Of a stretch of DNA of 64,000 nucleotides, positions 18,004 to 27,339 are shown one piece after another. The translations under genes and the position numbers were made by a program. This DNA comes from Planctomycetales bacterium 71-10. GTDB taxonomy: Bacteria > Planctomycetota > Planctomycetia > Isosphaerales > Isosphaeraceae. Each line of letters opens with the position of its first letter. The stretch's first letter is position 1. The notes under the pieces were generated by a model. That model was given only the letters and a program-made list of their open reading frames with translations. It was not told the DNA's origin and did not search any database. The stretch covers positions 1 to 64,000 of the forward strand of contig MKTT01000078.1 in NCBI GenBank assembly GCA_001898385.1, given 5' to 3'.

Positions 18004-19839
18004 ATGATCCATCAGGTCTGGCGGTGGTTCGCGGCCGGGGCGCTCATGCTGGCGGCGGGGCCCGCGATCGGGGCGACGGCCGACGGCCGGCCGAACATCC
18101 TCTGGCTGAGCTGCGAGGACCTGAGCCCCCATCACATCGGCTGCTACGGCGGCCGGGGCGCGATCACCCCGGCGATCGACGGCCTGGCGCATCGCGGCGT
18201 GCGGTTCACCCGGGCCTTCGCCAACGCGGGCGTCTGCGCGCCGTCCCGGACCGGGATCATCACCGGGATGGCGCCGACCACCCTCGGCGCGAACGGCATG
18301 CGCAGCAAGGCCGCCGTCCTGGACTCCCTCCGCGGCTTCCCGGCCTACCTCAAGCGGGCCGGGTACTACTGCACGAACAACGCGAAGACCGACTACAACC
18401 TCGCCGACTTCAAGGCCGGCTGGGACGAGTCGAGCCGCCAGGCCCACTGGCGGAACCGGCCGGACCGCTCGCGGCCGTTCTTCGCCGTGTTCAACTTCGA
18501 GATCACGCACGAGTCCCGCGTCTTCGCCCCGCGCGACCAGCACGAGCGGCAGGTGAAGGAGCTTCGGCCCGAGGAGCGCCAGGACCCCGCGGCCCTGGAC
18601 GTCCCGCCGATCTATCCCGACGACCCGGCCTTCCGCCGCGACCAGGCCGACCTCCACGAGCTGGCGACCGTGATGGACCGCCGCGTCGGCGAGCGGCTGA
18701 AGGAGCTGGAGGAGGACGGCCTCCTGGAAGACACCATCGTCTTCTTCTGGAGCGACCACGGCGACGGCCTCCCGCGCGGCAAGCGCTGGCTGTACGACAG
18801 CGGCACGCGGATCCCCCTCGTCGTCGCGATCCCCGAACGCTTCCGGGTCGACGGCCAGGGGGCCCCCGGGACGACCGACGACCGGCTCGTCAGCGGACTG
18901 GACTTCGGCCCGACCGTCCTGAACCTGGCGGGGGTCGTGCGGCCGGACATCATGCAGGGCCGCCCGTTCCTGGGGGCGAACCTCCCCGCGCCCCGCGAGT
19001 ACGCCTACGCGGCCCGCGACCGCATGGACGAGCGGTACGACCTGATCCGATCCGTCCGCGACCGTCGCTACCTCTACATCAGGAACTACACCCCCTGGAA
19101 GCCGTACTCGCAGCCGGTCGTCTACGGCGAGCAGCAGGACTCGATGAAAGACCTCCGGAGGCTGGCGGCCGAGGAGAAGCTGCCGCCGCAATGCGCCTGG
19201 TTCGCGACGCCGGCCAAGCCCGAGGAGGAGCTGTACGACTGCGACGCCGACCCCTGGCAGCGGCGCAACCGGATCGACGACCCCGTGCTGGCCGAGGTCC
19301 GCGACCGGCTCCGCCGCGAGCAGGAGGACTGGACCTTCCGCACCCGCGACGCCCACCTGCTCCCGGAGCCGATGCTCGTGCGGGCCGAGGCCGAATTCGG
19401 CTCGCGCCAGGCCGTCTTGCAGGGCGACGCGGGGCTCGAACGCCTGCGGGCCGTCCGCCGCGCCGCGATCGGGGCGACGGCCGCCGACCTCGCCGACCCC
19501 GACGAGGCCGTCCGCTACTGGGCCGTCCAGCGGCTCGGCTGGCGCGGGGACCTCGACGCGATCGAGCCGAGCCTCCGCGACGCATCGCCCGACGTCCGCA
19601 TCGCCGCCGCCTCCTGGCTCGGCCTCGGAGGCCGGGCCGATCGCGCGCTCCCGGTCCTGATCGACGCCCTGGCCGATCCGAGCCCCTGGGTCGTCGTCGC
19701 CTCCCTGACGGCCCTGGACGAGATGGGCGAGCAGGGCCGGCCGGCGCTGGCGTCGCTCGGCTCGATCCGCGATCCGAAAGAGAACACCACCGCCCGGATG
19801 CTGGAGAGCCTCCGACGGCGGTTCGACGGCCTCCCCTGA
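18004..19839 (+). CDS. arylsulfatase family protein with C-terminal HEAT repeats
   Basis: The 611-residue protein is a secreted type I sulfatase, hydrolysing sulfate esters, most likely on polysaccharides. After a signal peptide comes ILWLSCEDLSPHHIGCYG, then C78-A-P-S-R82, the sulfatase signature whose Cys is converted to formylglycine, and later FFWSDHGDGLPRGKRW with metal-binding residues. From about residue 490 the sequence shows HEAT-like repeats (DEAVRYWAVQRLG, DVRIAAASWLGLGG, PWVVVASLTALDEMG), as in other planctomycete sulfatases. ATG 18004 is chosen over an upstream in-frame start because the signal peptide begins there. A formylglycine-generating-enzyme-like protein is encoded far away at 49.1 kb. 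Confidence 0.88.
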   Translation: MIHQVWRWFAAGALMLAAGPAIGATADGRPNILWLSCEDLSPHHIGCYGGRGAITPAIDGLAHRGVRFTRAFANAGVCAPSRTGIITGMAPTTLGANGMRSKAAVLDSLRGFPAYLKRAGYYCTNNAKTDYNLADFKAGWDESSRQAHWRNRPDRSRPFFAVFNFEITHESRVFAPRDQHERQVKELRPEERQDPAALDVPPIYPDDPAFRRDQADLHELATVMDRRVGERLKELEEDGLLEDTIVFFWSDHGDGLPRGKRWLYDSGTRIPLVVAIPERFRVDGQGAPGTTDDRLVSGLDFGPTVLNLAGVVRPDIMQGRPFLGANLPAPREYAYAARDRMDERYDLIRSVRDRRYLYIRNYTPWKPYSQPVVYGEQQDSMKDLRRLAAEEKLPPQCAWFATPAKPEEELYDCDADPWQRRNRIDDPVLAEVRDRLRREQEDWTFRTRDAHLLPEPMLVRAEAEFGSRQAVLQGDAGLERLRAVRRAAIGATAADLADPDEAVRYWAVQRLGWRGDLDAIEPSLRDASPDVRIAAASWLGLGGRADRALPVLIDALADPSPWVVVASLTALDEMGEQGRPALASLGSIRDPKENTTARMLESLRRRFDGLP

Positions 19840-19851
19840 CCCGCGAGAACC

Positions 19852-20502
19852 ATGGACCTGCAAGCCCTGACGCAAGCCCTCGAAGCCGCCTTCGACCGCG
19901 TCGCCCCGAAGGGCGACGCCGGCCACGACGTCCACCACGCGCGCCGAGTCCGCGACAACGCCATGCGGATCGCCGACCGCGAGGGGGGCGATCGCGCCGT
20001 CCTGACGGCCGCGGCCTACCTGCACGACCTGGTCAGCCCGCCGAAGGACTCGCCCGACCGCAAGCGAGCCTCGGCGCTCTCGGCCGAGGCCGCCGCGCCG
20101 GTGCTCCGCGAGCTGGGGTTCGACGAGGATCGCGTCGCGGCGGCCCGACACGCGATCCACGCCCACAGCTTCTCGGCCGGGGTGGAGCCGACGACCGTGG
20201 AGGCGAAGGTCCTCCAGGACGCCGACCGGCTGGAGGCCCTGGGGGCGATCGGCGTGGCCCGGACGTTCTACACGGCCGGCCTGATGGGCTCGGCCATGTT
20301 CGACGCCGACGACCCCTTCGCCGTCCGCCGCCCGCTCGACGACCGCCGCTTCGCCCTCGACCACTTCGCCGCCAAGCTGATGACGCTCCCCGCCACGATG
20401 CAGACCGCCGCCGGCCGCGAGCTGGCCGAGGAGCGCCTGGCCGTCATGCACGCCTTCCTCGGCGCCATCGCCGGGGAGCTGGGGACGCACCCGGCCTGGT
20501 GA
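19852..20502 (+). CDS. HD domain phosphohydrolase
   Basis: The 216-residue protein carries the HD metal-binding set: H25D..HHARRV, H58D59 in YLHDLVSPP, then HAIHAHSF and a late Asp in LQDADRLEALGAIG. It resembles YedJ-type HD phosphohydrolases, which act on nucleotides or other phosphate esters. The true substrate is unknown. It starts 12 bp after the sulfatase stop and is probably co-transcribed, although a functional link is not obvious. Confidence 0.8.
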   Translation: MDLQALTQALEAAFDRVAPKGDAGHDVHHARRVRDNAMRIADREGGDRAVLTAAAYLHDLVSPPKDSPDRKRASALSAEAAAPVLRELGFDEDRVAAARHAIHAHSFSAGVEPTTVEAKVLQDADRLEALGAIGVARTFYTAGLMGSAMFDADDPFAVRRPLDDRRFALDHFAAKLMTLPATMQTAAGRELAEERLAVMHAFLGAIAGELGTHPAW

Positions 20503-20536
20503 GCGAGCCTCGCCCGGAACGAACGGCGGCGCGAGA

Positions 20537-20779
20537 TCACTCGACCGGGCGGCCCTCGGCGGGTTCAGGCAGGTACGGCAGATGGACCTCGACGACGGCC
20601 CGCATGTCGACGAGGTGCATCCCCACTTCGTCATGGACGACCATCTCGCGACCGTTCGTCGAGATGGATATGAAATCGGGATGCCTGACGAGATAGGTGC
20701 GCCCGTCCGCCAGGTAGACCGTGAAAGGCCGGAATGGAGCGGTGTGCATCGCCTTCCGGACCTGATCCATCGTCGCCAT
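20537..20779 (-). CDS. small conserved hypothetical protein (PFRPFTVYLADGR type)
   Basis: The 80-residue protein follows a pattern I recognise from many planctomycete genomes: MDQVRKAMHTAPFRPFTVYL, then ADGRTYLVRHPDFISI and VVHDEVGMHLVDM. It looks like a compact all-beta domain with no signal peptide and no catalytic residues. Function is unknown. It is convergent with the HD-domain gene and divergent from the deacetylase. The start codon is ATG 20779. Confidence 0.65.
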   Translation of the reverse strand: MATMDQVRKAMHTAPFRPFTVYLADGRTYLVRHPDFISISTNGREMVVHDEVGMHLVDMRAVVEVHLPYLPEPAEGRPVE

Positions 20780-20931
20780 GACCTACCTCCGATCGCCCAG
20801 GGTCGCCGCGAGCGGCCTGTACCCTCTTGTACACCAAGTCCGGCCCCCCGACCAGACCCGTGGCGGAAGTGCATCGCCTGTGCGACGATCTCCCTGGGCC
20901 TCGATCATCAACCGGAAAGGACGGGCGTCCG

Positions 20932-21984
20932 TTGGGCTTGCGGTTCTGGGACTCGGTGGCGAACAAGCGGTCGATGCTGGCCCGCGGGCTGGAGGCGGCC
21001 GGCGCGACGCGGGCGCTGGAGGCGTTCGCCGGCGCGGGGCGGTCGGTGGTGCTGACGTACCACCGGATCGCGACCCCGGGCCCTTCCAACCCGTTCTACG
21101 ACCCCACGGTCTCGGCCACGCCCGAGGGCTTCCGGGCCCACATGGCCATGCTCCGCGAGCGGTTCCGCGTCGTCCCGGCGGAGGAGATGGCTAGCCCGCC
21201 CGACCCGTCCGACCCGCGGTCGCGGGCGGCCATCACGTTCGACGACGGCTGTCGCGACAACTTCGACGTCGCCCTGCCCATCCTCCGGGAGTTCGGCCTC
21301 CCCGCGACGTTCTTCATCCCCACCGACTTCCTCGAACGCCCGCGCCTCCCCTGGTGGGACCACGTCGCGTACGTCGCAAAGGCGTCGCGGCTCGACCGCT
21401 TCGAAGTCGGGCGGACGGCCGACGACCCCGCGCCGATCGCCGTCGACCTGGCGCCGCCCGATCGCTCGGCCGCGATCATGGGCTTGATCCGGCCCGTCCT
21501 CGCCGGCGAGGTCCCCGACGTCGGCGCCTTCCTCAAGCGACTGGAGGACCGGGCCCGGGTGGACGTCGACTCCCCCGCCCTGGGCCGCGAACTGTTCATG
21601 ACCTGGGCCCACCTGAAGGCGCTGGCCGCCGAGGGCCACGCGATCGGCTCGCACGCCCATTCCCACGTCGCGCTGGGGACGCTGGACGAACGCGACGCTC
21701 GCCGCGAGCTGGCCCTCTCGCGGACGATCCTGGAGGCCGCCGTAAGTCGGCCGGTGCGGACGGTCGCCTACCCCTACGGCTGGCCGGGCGCCGTGAGCGA
21801 TCGGACGTTCCGCCTGGCCGCCGCCGCCGGCTACCGCGCCGGCTTCACCGCCTTCGAAGGGACGGTCCGCCCCGGCTGCGACCCGCTCGCCATCCCCCGG
21901 CTGAACGTCGGCGGCGGCGACTCCCCCGCCCTGCTCCGCACCCGCGCCGCCCTCTGGGGCTCGCTCGGCCGGTCGTGGCTGTAG
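20932..21984 (+). CDS. polysaccharide deacetylase family protein
   Basis: The 350-residue protein is a carbohydrate esterase 4 type deacetylase that removes N- or O-acetyl groups from a glycan. The NodB-type motifs are clear: T102FDDG with the catalytic and metal-binding D104-D105, H241xxxH245 in SHAHSHVAL, and a late RTVAYPYGWPGA motif. VLTYHRI precedes motif 1, as in secreted or cell-wall deacetylases. I chose the TTG at 20932 because GGAAAGGA lies about ten bases upstream; another TTG further upstream or ATG near 20968 are alternatives. No signal peptide is evident with this start. It may belong with capsule or exopolysaccharide work. Confidence 0.8.
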   Translation: MGLRFWDSVANKRSMLARGLEAAGATRALEAFAGAGRSVVLTYHRIATPGPSNPFYDPTVSATPEGFRAHMAMLRERFRVVPAEEMASPPDPSDPRSRAAITFDDGCRDNFDVALPILREFGLPATFFIPTDFLERPRLPWWDHVAYVAKASRLDRFEVGRTADDPAPIAVDLAPPDRSAAIMGLIRPVLAGEVPDVGAFLKRLEDRARVDVDSPALGRELFMTWAHLKALAAEGHAIGSHAHSHVALGTLDERDARRELALSRTILEAAVSRPVRTVAYPYGWPGAVSDRTFRLAAAAGYRAGFTAFEGTVRPGCDPLAIPRLNVGGGDSPALLRTRAALWGSLGRSWL

Positions 21985-22144
21985 CCGACCCCGGACGAAG
22001 CCCAGGGGGGGCCTCGGACCCCAAGGCCCGTTTCCCGGCGCTTCGCGTCGCCAGGGTGTGGGACGCGCCCGGCCGATCCATTAGACTGGCCCGGTCGTGC
22101 CGCGCCTTGATCCCTCTCCCCGTTCGAATCGTCGAGGGCGCCCC

Positions 22145-23614
22145 ATGCCGTCGGAAAGCCCAGTCAGCGCCCTGGACCGCGCCCGCAGCAAGGCCTACTG
22201 GCGGCTGCTGCCGCTGTTGTTCATCTGCTACGTCGTCGCCTACGTCGACCGGACGAACGTCGGGTTCGCGAAGCTGAGAATGGAGGAGGACCTGGGCCCG
22301 CTGGGGTTCTCGGAGAAGGTCTTCGGCTTCGGCATGGGGGTCTTCTTCGTCGGCTACCTGCTGCTGGAGATCCCCGGATCCGTCCTGGTGGAGCGCTGGA
22401 GCGCCCGGAAATGGATCTTCCGGATCATGGTCTCGTGGGGGATCGTGGCGTCGATGACCGCGTTCGTCCACCAGCGGTTCGGGGTCGCCACCGACGTTGT
22501 GGGCTCGGCCATGAACGCGGTCGGCCGGGCGTTGGAGGCGACGGTCGGCGGCGGCGAGGGCTCGTATGCGGAGTCCTTGCAGGGGCCGGGGGCGGCGTTC
22601 GTCGGCCAGTTCTTCGGGGCGAGGTTCCTGCTGGGGCTGGCGGAGGCGGGGTTCTTCCCGGGCGTGGTCGTCTACCTCTCGCACTGGTTCCCGCGCCGGG
22701 ATCGCTCGCGGGCGCTGGCCTGGTTCCTGATCGCCGCGCCGCTGTCGCAGATCATCGGCCCGCCGATCTGCAACCAGATGATGAGGATCGGCGGCGACGG
22801 CCCCGGGCCCTGGGGGCTCGTCGGCTGGCAGTGGGTCTTCCTGCTCTGGGGGATCCCGGCCGTCCTGCTCGGGTTCGTCGTCCTGGCCTACCTGACCGAC
22901 CGCCCCGCCCAGGCGGGCTGGCTGACCCCCGAGGAGCGCGAGGCCCTCCAGGCCGAGCTGGACGCCGAGAAGGCGATGGCCGCGACCGCCGGCCACTTCA
23001 CCATCGCCCAGGCCCTGGCCCACCCGCGCGTCCTGCTCCTGGCGCTGGCGTTCTTCCTCTGCACCTGCGGCAACTACGCCGTCGAGATGCAGATGCCCTC
23101 GATCATCAAGAACTGGTACGACTTCTCCCAGGACAGGATCGCCTACCTGCTGATGATCCCACCCATCGGCTCGCTGCTGGGGCAGTTGTTCGTCGGCTGG
23201 AACTCCGACCGCACCGGCGAGCGCCGTTGGCACGCCTCGACGCCGATCCTGCTGGGGGCCTGCGCGATGGCCCTGATCCCGCTGTCGCAGGGGAATCCGT
23301 GGCTGACCGTCCTGGGCTTCACGATCGCCCTGGTCGGCTTCAAGGCGTACCTGCCGGCGTTCTGGACGATCCCCGGGATGTTCCTGACCGAGTCGGCCGC
23401 GGCGGCGAGCATCGGGCTCATCAACTCGGTCGCGAACCTCGGCGGCTGGGTCGGGCCGACGCTGGTCGGCGTCCTGAAGCAGAACACGAACTCCTACGAC
23501 ACGGCGCTCTGGATCCTCGCCGGGTTCATGGTCGCGGCCGCGACGATCATCGCCAACATCGGCGTCGTCAGGCGGGTCCCGGCCGCGAAACCGGCCGTCG
23601 CGGCCGAGCTTTGA
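22145..23614 (+). CDS. MFS transporter, anion:cation symporter (ACS) type
   Basis: The 489-residue protein has about 12 hydrophobic helices and the ACS/phthalate-permease signatures: FICYVVAYVDRTNVGFAKL in helix 1, FGFGMGVFFVGYLLLEIPGS, and FLLGLAEAGFFPGVVVYLSH. Members take up organic anions such as sugar acids or tricarballylate. About 45 extra residues (roughly 120-165, Gly/Ala/Glu-rich) sit before the FLLGLAEAG helix, where close relatives have a short loop. ATG 22145 is used, since the N-terminus then matches the family. The gene stands between the deacetylase and the GH63-like gene on the same strand, with gaps over 90 bp. Confidence 0.85.
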   Translation: MPSESPVSALDRARSKAYWRLLPLLFICYVVAYVDRTNVGFAKLRMEEDLGPLGFSEKVFGFGMGVFFVGYLLLEIPGSVLVERWSARKWIFRIMVSWGIVASMTAFVHQRFGVATDVVGSAMNAVGRALEATVGGGEGSYAESLQGPGAAFVGQFFGARFLLGLAEAGFFPGVVVYLSHWFPRRDRSRALAWFLIAAPLSQIIGPPICNQMMRIGGDGPGPWGLVGWQWVFLLWGIPAVLLGFVVLAYLTDRPAQAGWLTPEEREALQAELDAEKAMAATAGHFTIAQALAHPRVLLLALAFFLCTCGNYAVEMQMPSIIKNWYDFSQDRIAYLLMIPPIGSLLGQLFVGWNSDRTGERRWHASTPILLGACAMALIPLSQGNPWLTVLGFTIALVGFKAYLPAFWTIPGMFLTESAAAASIGLINSVANLGGWVGPTLVGVLKQNTNSYDTALWILAGFMVAAATIIANIGVVRRVPAAKPAVAAEL

Positions 23615-23711
23615 CCGCCCCGCCGTGGTAGCATCGACCCGACGCGGCCCCGCCCCGACGACGGACGTCCCGGGGGCCGCACGGGCGACGTTGCGACGGG
23701 AAGGTGCCACG

Positions 23712-26339
23712 ATGGGCGAGGGCGCGGAACGGCGGCGGCTGGCCGAGCACGAGGGGACGGCCGGCCCGTGGAAGCTCTGGGGGCCCTACCTCGCGGAGCG
23801 GCAGTGGAGCACCGTCCGCGAGGACTACTCGGCCGACGGGGACAACTGGACCAGCTTCCCCCACGAGCACGCCCGCTCCCGCGCCTACCGCTGGGGCGAG
23901 GACGGCCTCCTCGGCCTGGCCGACCGCGAGTGCCGCCTGTGCTTCGCCGTCGCCCTCTGGAACGGCGTCGACCCGATCCTCAAGGAGCGCCTCTTCGGCC
24001 TGGCCAACCCCCAGGGGAACCACGGCGAGGACGTCAAGGAACTCTACTACTTCCTCGACGCCGTCCCCACCGCGTCATACCTCAAGGGCTTATATAAGTA
24101 CCCCCAGCGCCCGTTCCCCTACGACGACCTCGTCGCCGAGAACGGCCGCCGCGGCTTCCTCGACCCCGAGTACGAGCTGCTGGACGCCGGCGCCTTCGAG
24201 GGCGATCGCTACTTCGACGTCCAGGTCGAGTACGCCAAGGCCGCCCCGGACGACGTCCTGATCCGCGTCACGGCGACCAACCGCGGCCCCGACCCCGCCC
24301 CGCTCGTCCTGCTGCCGACCCTCTGGTTCCGCAACACCTGGTCGTGGGGCGGCGGCTACGAGCACGAGTGGGGCGAGCCCTCCATCAAGCGCGACGGCGA
24401 CGGCGTCGTCGCCGATCACGCCACCCTCGGCCGCTACCGGCTCGACGCCCTCGACCCGGCCGGATGGCTGTTCGCGAACAACGAGACCAACTTCGAACGC
24501 CTCTTCGGCGGCGAGAACGCGAAGCCCCACGTCAAGGACGGCTTTCATGACTACGTAATCGACGGACGATCCGAGGCCGTCGGCCGCGACGTCGGCACCA
24601 AGGCCGCGGCCCTCTACCGCTTCGAGCTGGCCCCGGGCGAATCGCGGTCGATCCTCCTGCGCCTCCGCGCCGTCGAGTCGGCTCAGGGCGGGCCGTTCGG
24701 CGAGGGCTTCGACCGCGCGTTCAACGCCCGCATCGCCGAGGCCGACGCCTTCCACGCCGAGCTTGGGCCCGGCCTCGCGCCCGAGCGCGCGGCCGTCATG
24801 CGGCAGGCGAACGCGGGGCTGATCTGGAACCAGCAGTTCTTCTACTACCACGTCCCCGACTGGGTCGCCGGCGACCCCGCGCAGCCGGCCCCGCCCGCGC
24901 ACCGGGGCCACCCCAACAACGATTGGGGGCATCTCCACGCCCGCGACATCCTCTCCATGCCCGACGTCTGGGAGTTCCCCTGGTTCGCCGTCTGGGACAC
25001 GGCGTTCCACATGATCCCCCACGTCGACCTCGACCCGGGCTTCGCCAAGGACCAGATGCTCCGGTTCCTGCGCGAGTGGTACATGCACCCCAACGGCCAG
25101 CTCCCGGCCTACGAGTTCAACTTCGCCGACGTCAACCCGCCCGTCCACGCCTGGGCCTGCCGGCGGATCTACGAGCGCTCGGGGAAGACCGACAAGGCGT
25201 TCCTGGCGCGCGTCTTCCAGAAGCTCGCCCTCAACTTCACCTGGTGGGTCAACCGCAAGGACTTCACCGGTCGGCACCTCTTCTCCGGCGGGTTCCTCGG
25301 GCTCGACAACATCGGCGTCTTCGACCGCTCCAGCCCCCTCCCCACCGGCGGCCACCTGGAGCAGGCCGACGGCACCGCCTGGATGGCCTTCTTCTGCGTC
25401 GAGATGCTGGAGATCGCCCTCGAACTGGCCGTCGACGACCCGGCGTATGAAGACATGGCGAGCAAGTTCTTCGAGCACTACCTCGCCATCACCAGCGCCA
25501 TCAACACCATCGACGGCACCGGCCTGTGGGACGAGGCCGAGGGCTTCTACTACGACCACCTCCACCTGGACGGCAAGATGACGCCGCTGCACGTCCGGTC
25601 GATGGTGGGACTGGTGCCGCTGTTCGCCGTGGGGCTGCTGTCGAGGGAGCGCCTGGAGGCGCTGCCGAACTTCCGCCGGCGCGTCGAATGGGTCGCCCGG
25701 CACATGCCGAAGGCGTCGGCCCACCTGGAATTGCCCGGCTCGCGGCCCGACGCGGGGGACGACTTCTACCTGCTGTCGATCCCCTCCAAGGACCGGCTCC
25801 TGCGGCTGATGAAGTACGTCCTGGACGAGTCGGAGTTCCTGTCGCCGTACGGGGTGCGTTCGCTGTCGCGGGTCCACGCGGAGAGCCCGTTCGTCGTCCA
25901 CGCCGACGGCCGCGAGCACCGCGTCGAGTACGTCCCGGCCGAGGCCGACAGCGGCCTGTTCGGCGGCAACTCCAACTGGCGAGGCCCGGTCTGGTTCCCG
26001 CTCAACTTCCTGCTGGTGGAATCCCTCGAACGCTACGGCGCCTTCTACGGCGACGACTGCCGGGTCGAGTGCCCGACCGGCTCGGGGAACATGGTCACGC
26101 TGACCGAGGCCGCCGACGAGATCGCGCGCCGGCTCACGCGGCTGTTCCTCCCCGACGAGGCCGGCCGCCGCCCCTGCCACGGCGACGAGCCCCGCTACGC
26201 CGACGACCCCCACTGGAAGGACCTCGTCCTGTTCTACGAGTTCTTCCACGGCGACACCGGCCGCGGCTGCGGCTCCAACCACCAGACCGGCTGGACCGCC
26301 CTGGTCGCCACCCTCCTGCGCGACCGCCACGGGGCCTGA
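23712..26339 (+). CDS. GH63/MGH1-like glycoside hydrolase
   Basis: The 875-residue protein belongs to the GH63-related MGH1-like group of inverting alpha-glycosidases. Near the N-terminus are WGPYLAERQWSTVREDYSADG and SRAYRWGEDGL. The catalytic (alpha/alpha)6 barrel contains FPWFAVWDTAFHMIPHVDLD, where the WDTAFH Asp is the likely general acid, and later NWRGPVWFPLNFLLVES, with GCGSNHQTGWTALVA near the end. No signal peptide is visible with start ATG 23712, so it is probably cytoplasmic. Relatives act on glucose- or mannose-containing oligosaccharides or glucosylglycerate-type compounds. The substrate here is unknown. Confidence 0.8.
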   Translation: MGEGAERRRLAEHEGTAGPWKLWGPYLAERQWSTVREDYSADGDNWTSFPHEHARSRAYRWGEDGLLGLADRECRLCFAVALWNGVDPILKERLFGLANPQGNHGEDVKELYYFLDAVPTASYLKGLYKYPQRPFPYDDLVAENGRRGFLDPEYELLDAGAFEGDRYFDVQVEYAKAAPDDVLIRVTATNRGPDPAPLVLLPTLWFRNTWSWGGGYEHEWGEPSIKRDGDGVVADHATLGRYRLDALDPAGWLFANNETNFERLFGGENAKPHVKDGFHDYVIDGRSEAVGRDVGTKAAALYRFELAPGESRSILLRLRAVESAQGGPFGEGFDRAFNARIAEADAFHAELGPGLAPERAAVMRQANAGLIWNQQFFYYHVPDWVAGDPAQPAPPAHRGHPNNDWGHLHARDILSMPDVWEFPWFAVWDTAFHMIPHVDLDPGFAKDQMLRFLREWYMHPNGQLPAYEFNFADVNPPVHAWACRRIYERSGKTDKAFLARVFQKLALNFTWWVNRKDFTGRHLFSGGFLGLDNIGVFDRSSPLPTGGHLEQADGTAWMAFFCVEMLEIALELAVDDPAYEDMASKFFEHYLAITSAINTIDGTGLWDEAEGFYYDHLHLDGKMTPLHVRSMVGLVPLFAVGLLSRERLEALPNFRRRVEWVARHMPKASAHLELPGSRPDAGDDFYLLSIPSKDRLLRLMKYVLDESEFLSPYGVRSLSRVHAESPFVVHADGREHRVEYVPAEADSGLFGGNSNWRGPVWFPLNFLLVESLERYGAFYGDDCRVECPTGSGNMVTLTEAADEIARRLTRLFLPDEAGRRPCHGDEPRYADDPHWKDLVLFYEFFHGDTGRGCGSNHQTGWTALVATLLRDRHGA

Positions 26340-26544
26340 GCCTCCCCGACCGCCGCGCGACGGATTTTCCGCCGCGCGGCGGACGATTCTCGGCCGTCGA
26401 CCCTCTCGGAAGAAATCCGGGGACGACGGAAGCCAGGACATCGCTCAGAGTTATCGTGCGGGGCCGCGCCGGCCCGGGACTTGCCCTGGCCCCCGGGACG
26501 GCCGCGGGTCGAGCCCGCGGCGAACGACGACTCGAGGACGCATC

Positions 26545-27339
26545 GTGATGACGCCAGGCGTGGGATCGGCGGGGGGGCCCGTGCGGGTCGAGGGCGCGAC
26601 GAAGCGCTTCCGGCAGGGGACGGAGACGGTCGAGGCGCTCCGGGACGCGACGGTCGAGTTCGCCCCCGGGGCGTTCACGGCCGTCATGGGGGCCAGCGGG
26701 TCGGGCAAGAGCACGCTGCTGCACGCCACGGCCGGCCTGACCCGGCTGGACGAGGGGAAGGTGCTCGTCGACGGGACCGACCTGTCGACGCTCTCCGACC
26801 GGGCGCTGACGATCTTCCGACGGCGGCGGATCGGCCTGGTCTTCCAGGCGTTCAACCTGATCCCGTCGCTGACCGCCGAGCAGAACGTCACGCTCCCCGT
26901 CGTCACCGACGGCCGCGACGAGTCCTCGGTGCGCGACCGCGTCGACCGGTTGTTCGACCGCCTGGGGATCGCCCACCGCCGCGGCCACCGGCCCGACGCC
27001 CTCAGCGGCGGCGAGCAGCAGCGCGTGGCGATCGCGCGGGCGCTGGTGACCGACCCGGCCGTGGTCCTGGCCGACGAGCCGACGGGGAGCCTCGATTCCG
27101 TCACCGGCCAGGCCATCTGCCGGCTGCTGAAGGAGCTGTGCGCCGAGACCGGCCGGACGGTCGTCGTGGTGACGCACGAGCCGGCCGTCGCCGTGTGGGC
27201 CGACCGCGTGGTCGTCCTCCGCGACGGCCGCATCCTGACCGAGTTCCCCACCGAATCGTTCTCCGACGCCCATGCGCTGGCGGCCCACTACCAGGACGTC
27301 GTGGCGGGCCCGGTGGCCGCCGGGGAGGCCGCGTCGTGA
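26545..27339 (+). CDS. ABC transporter ATP-binding protein (LolD/MacB type)
   Basis: The 264-residue ATPase has Walker A GASGSGKST, the Q-loop FQAFNLIPSLTAEQNV, the signature LSGGEQQRVAIARAL, Walker B VVLADEPTGSLD and the H-loop VTHEP. GSLDSVTGQAI is typical of the MacB/LolD/FtsE subclass that powers FtsX-type permeases. ATG 26545 or the directly following ATG may be used. The stop codon overlaps the GTG of the permease gene by four bases (GTGA), so the two are translationally coupled and form one transporter, probably exporting or extracting lipoproteins, peptides or toxic compounds. Confidence 0.9.
   Translation: MMTPGVGSAGGPVRVEGATKRFRQGTETVEALRDATVEFAPGAFTAVMGASGSGKSTLLHATAGLTRLDEGKVLVDGTDLSTLSDRALTIFRRRRIGLVFQAFNLIPSLTAEQNVTLPVVTDGRDESSVRDRVDRLFDRLGIAHRRGHRPDALSGGEQQRVAIARALVTDPAVVLADEPTGSLDSVTGQAICRLLKELCAETGRTVVVVTHEPAVAVWADRVVVLRDGRILTEFPTESFSDAHALAAHYQDVVAGPVAAGEAAS

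Noticed and set aside
17920-20874. Very long minus-strand open frame (984 codons) opposite the sulfatase and HD genes
   Set aside because: In DNA this GC-rich, frames opposite real genes stay open by chance. The translation is Arg/Gly/Ala-rich without domains, and the plus-strand genes have clear catalytic motifs.
24090-26441. 783-codon minus-strand frame opposite the GH63-like gene
   Set aside because: Val/Gly/Arg-rich shadow without recognisable folds; the plus-strand gene carries the WDTAFH catalytic region.
26481-27335. Extension of the ABC permease frame upstream to 26481
   Set aside because: This part overlaps the ATPase gene in another frame and encodes Arg/Pro-rich sequence. The permease starts at the coupled GTG 27336.
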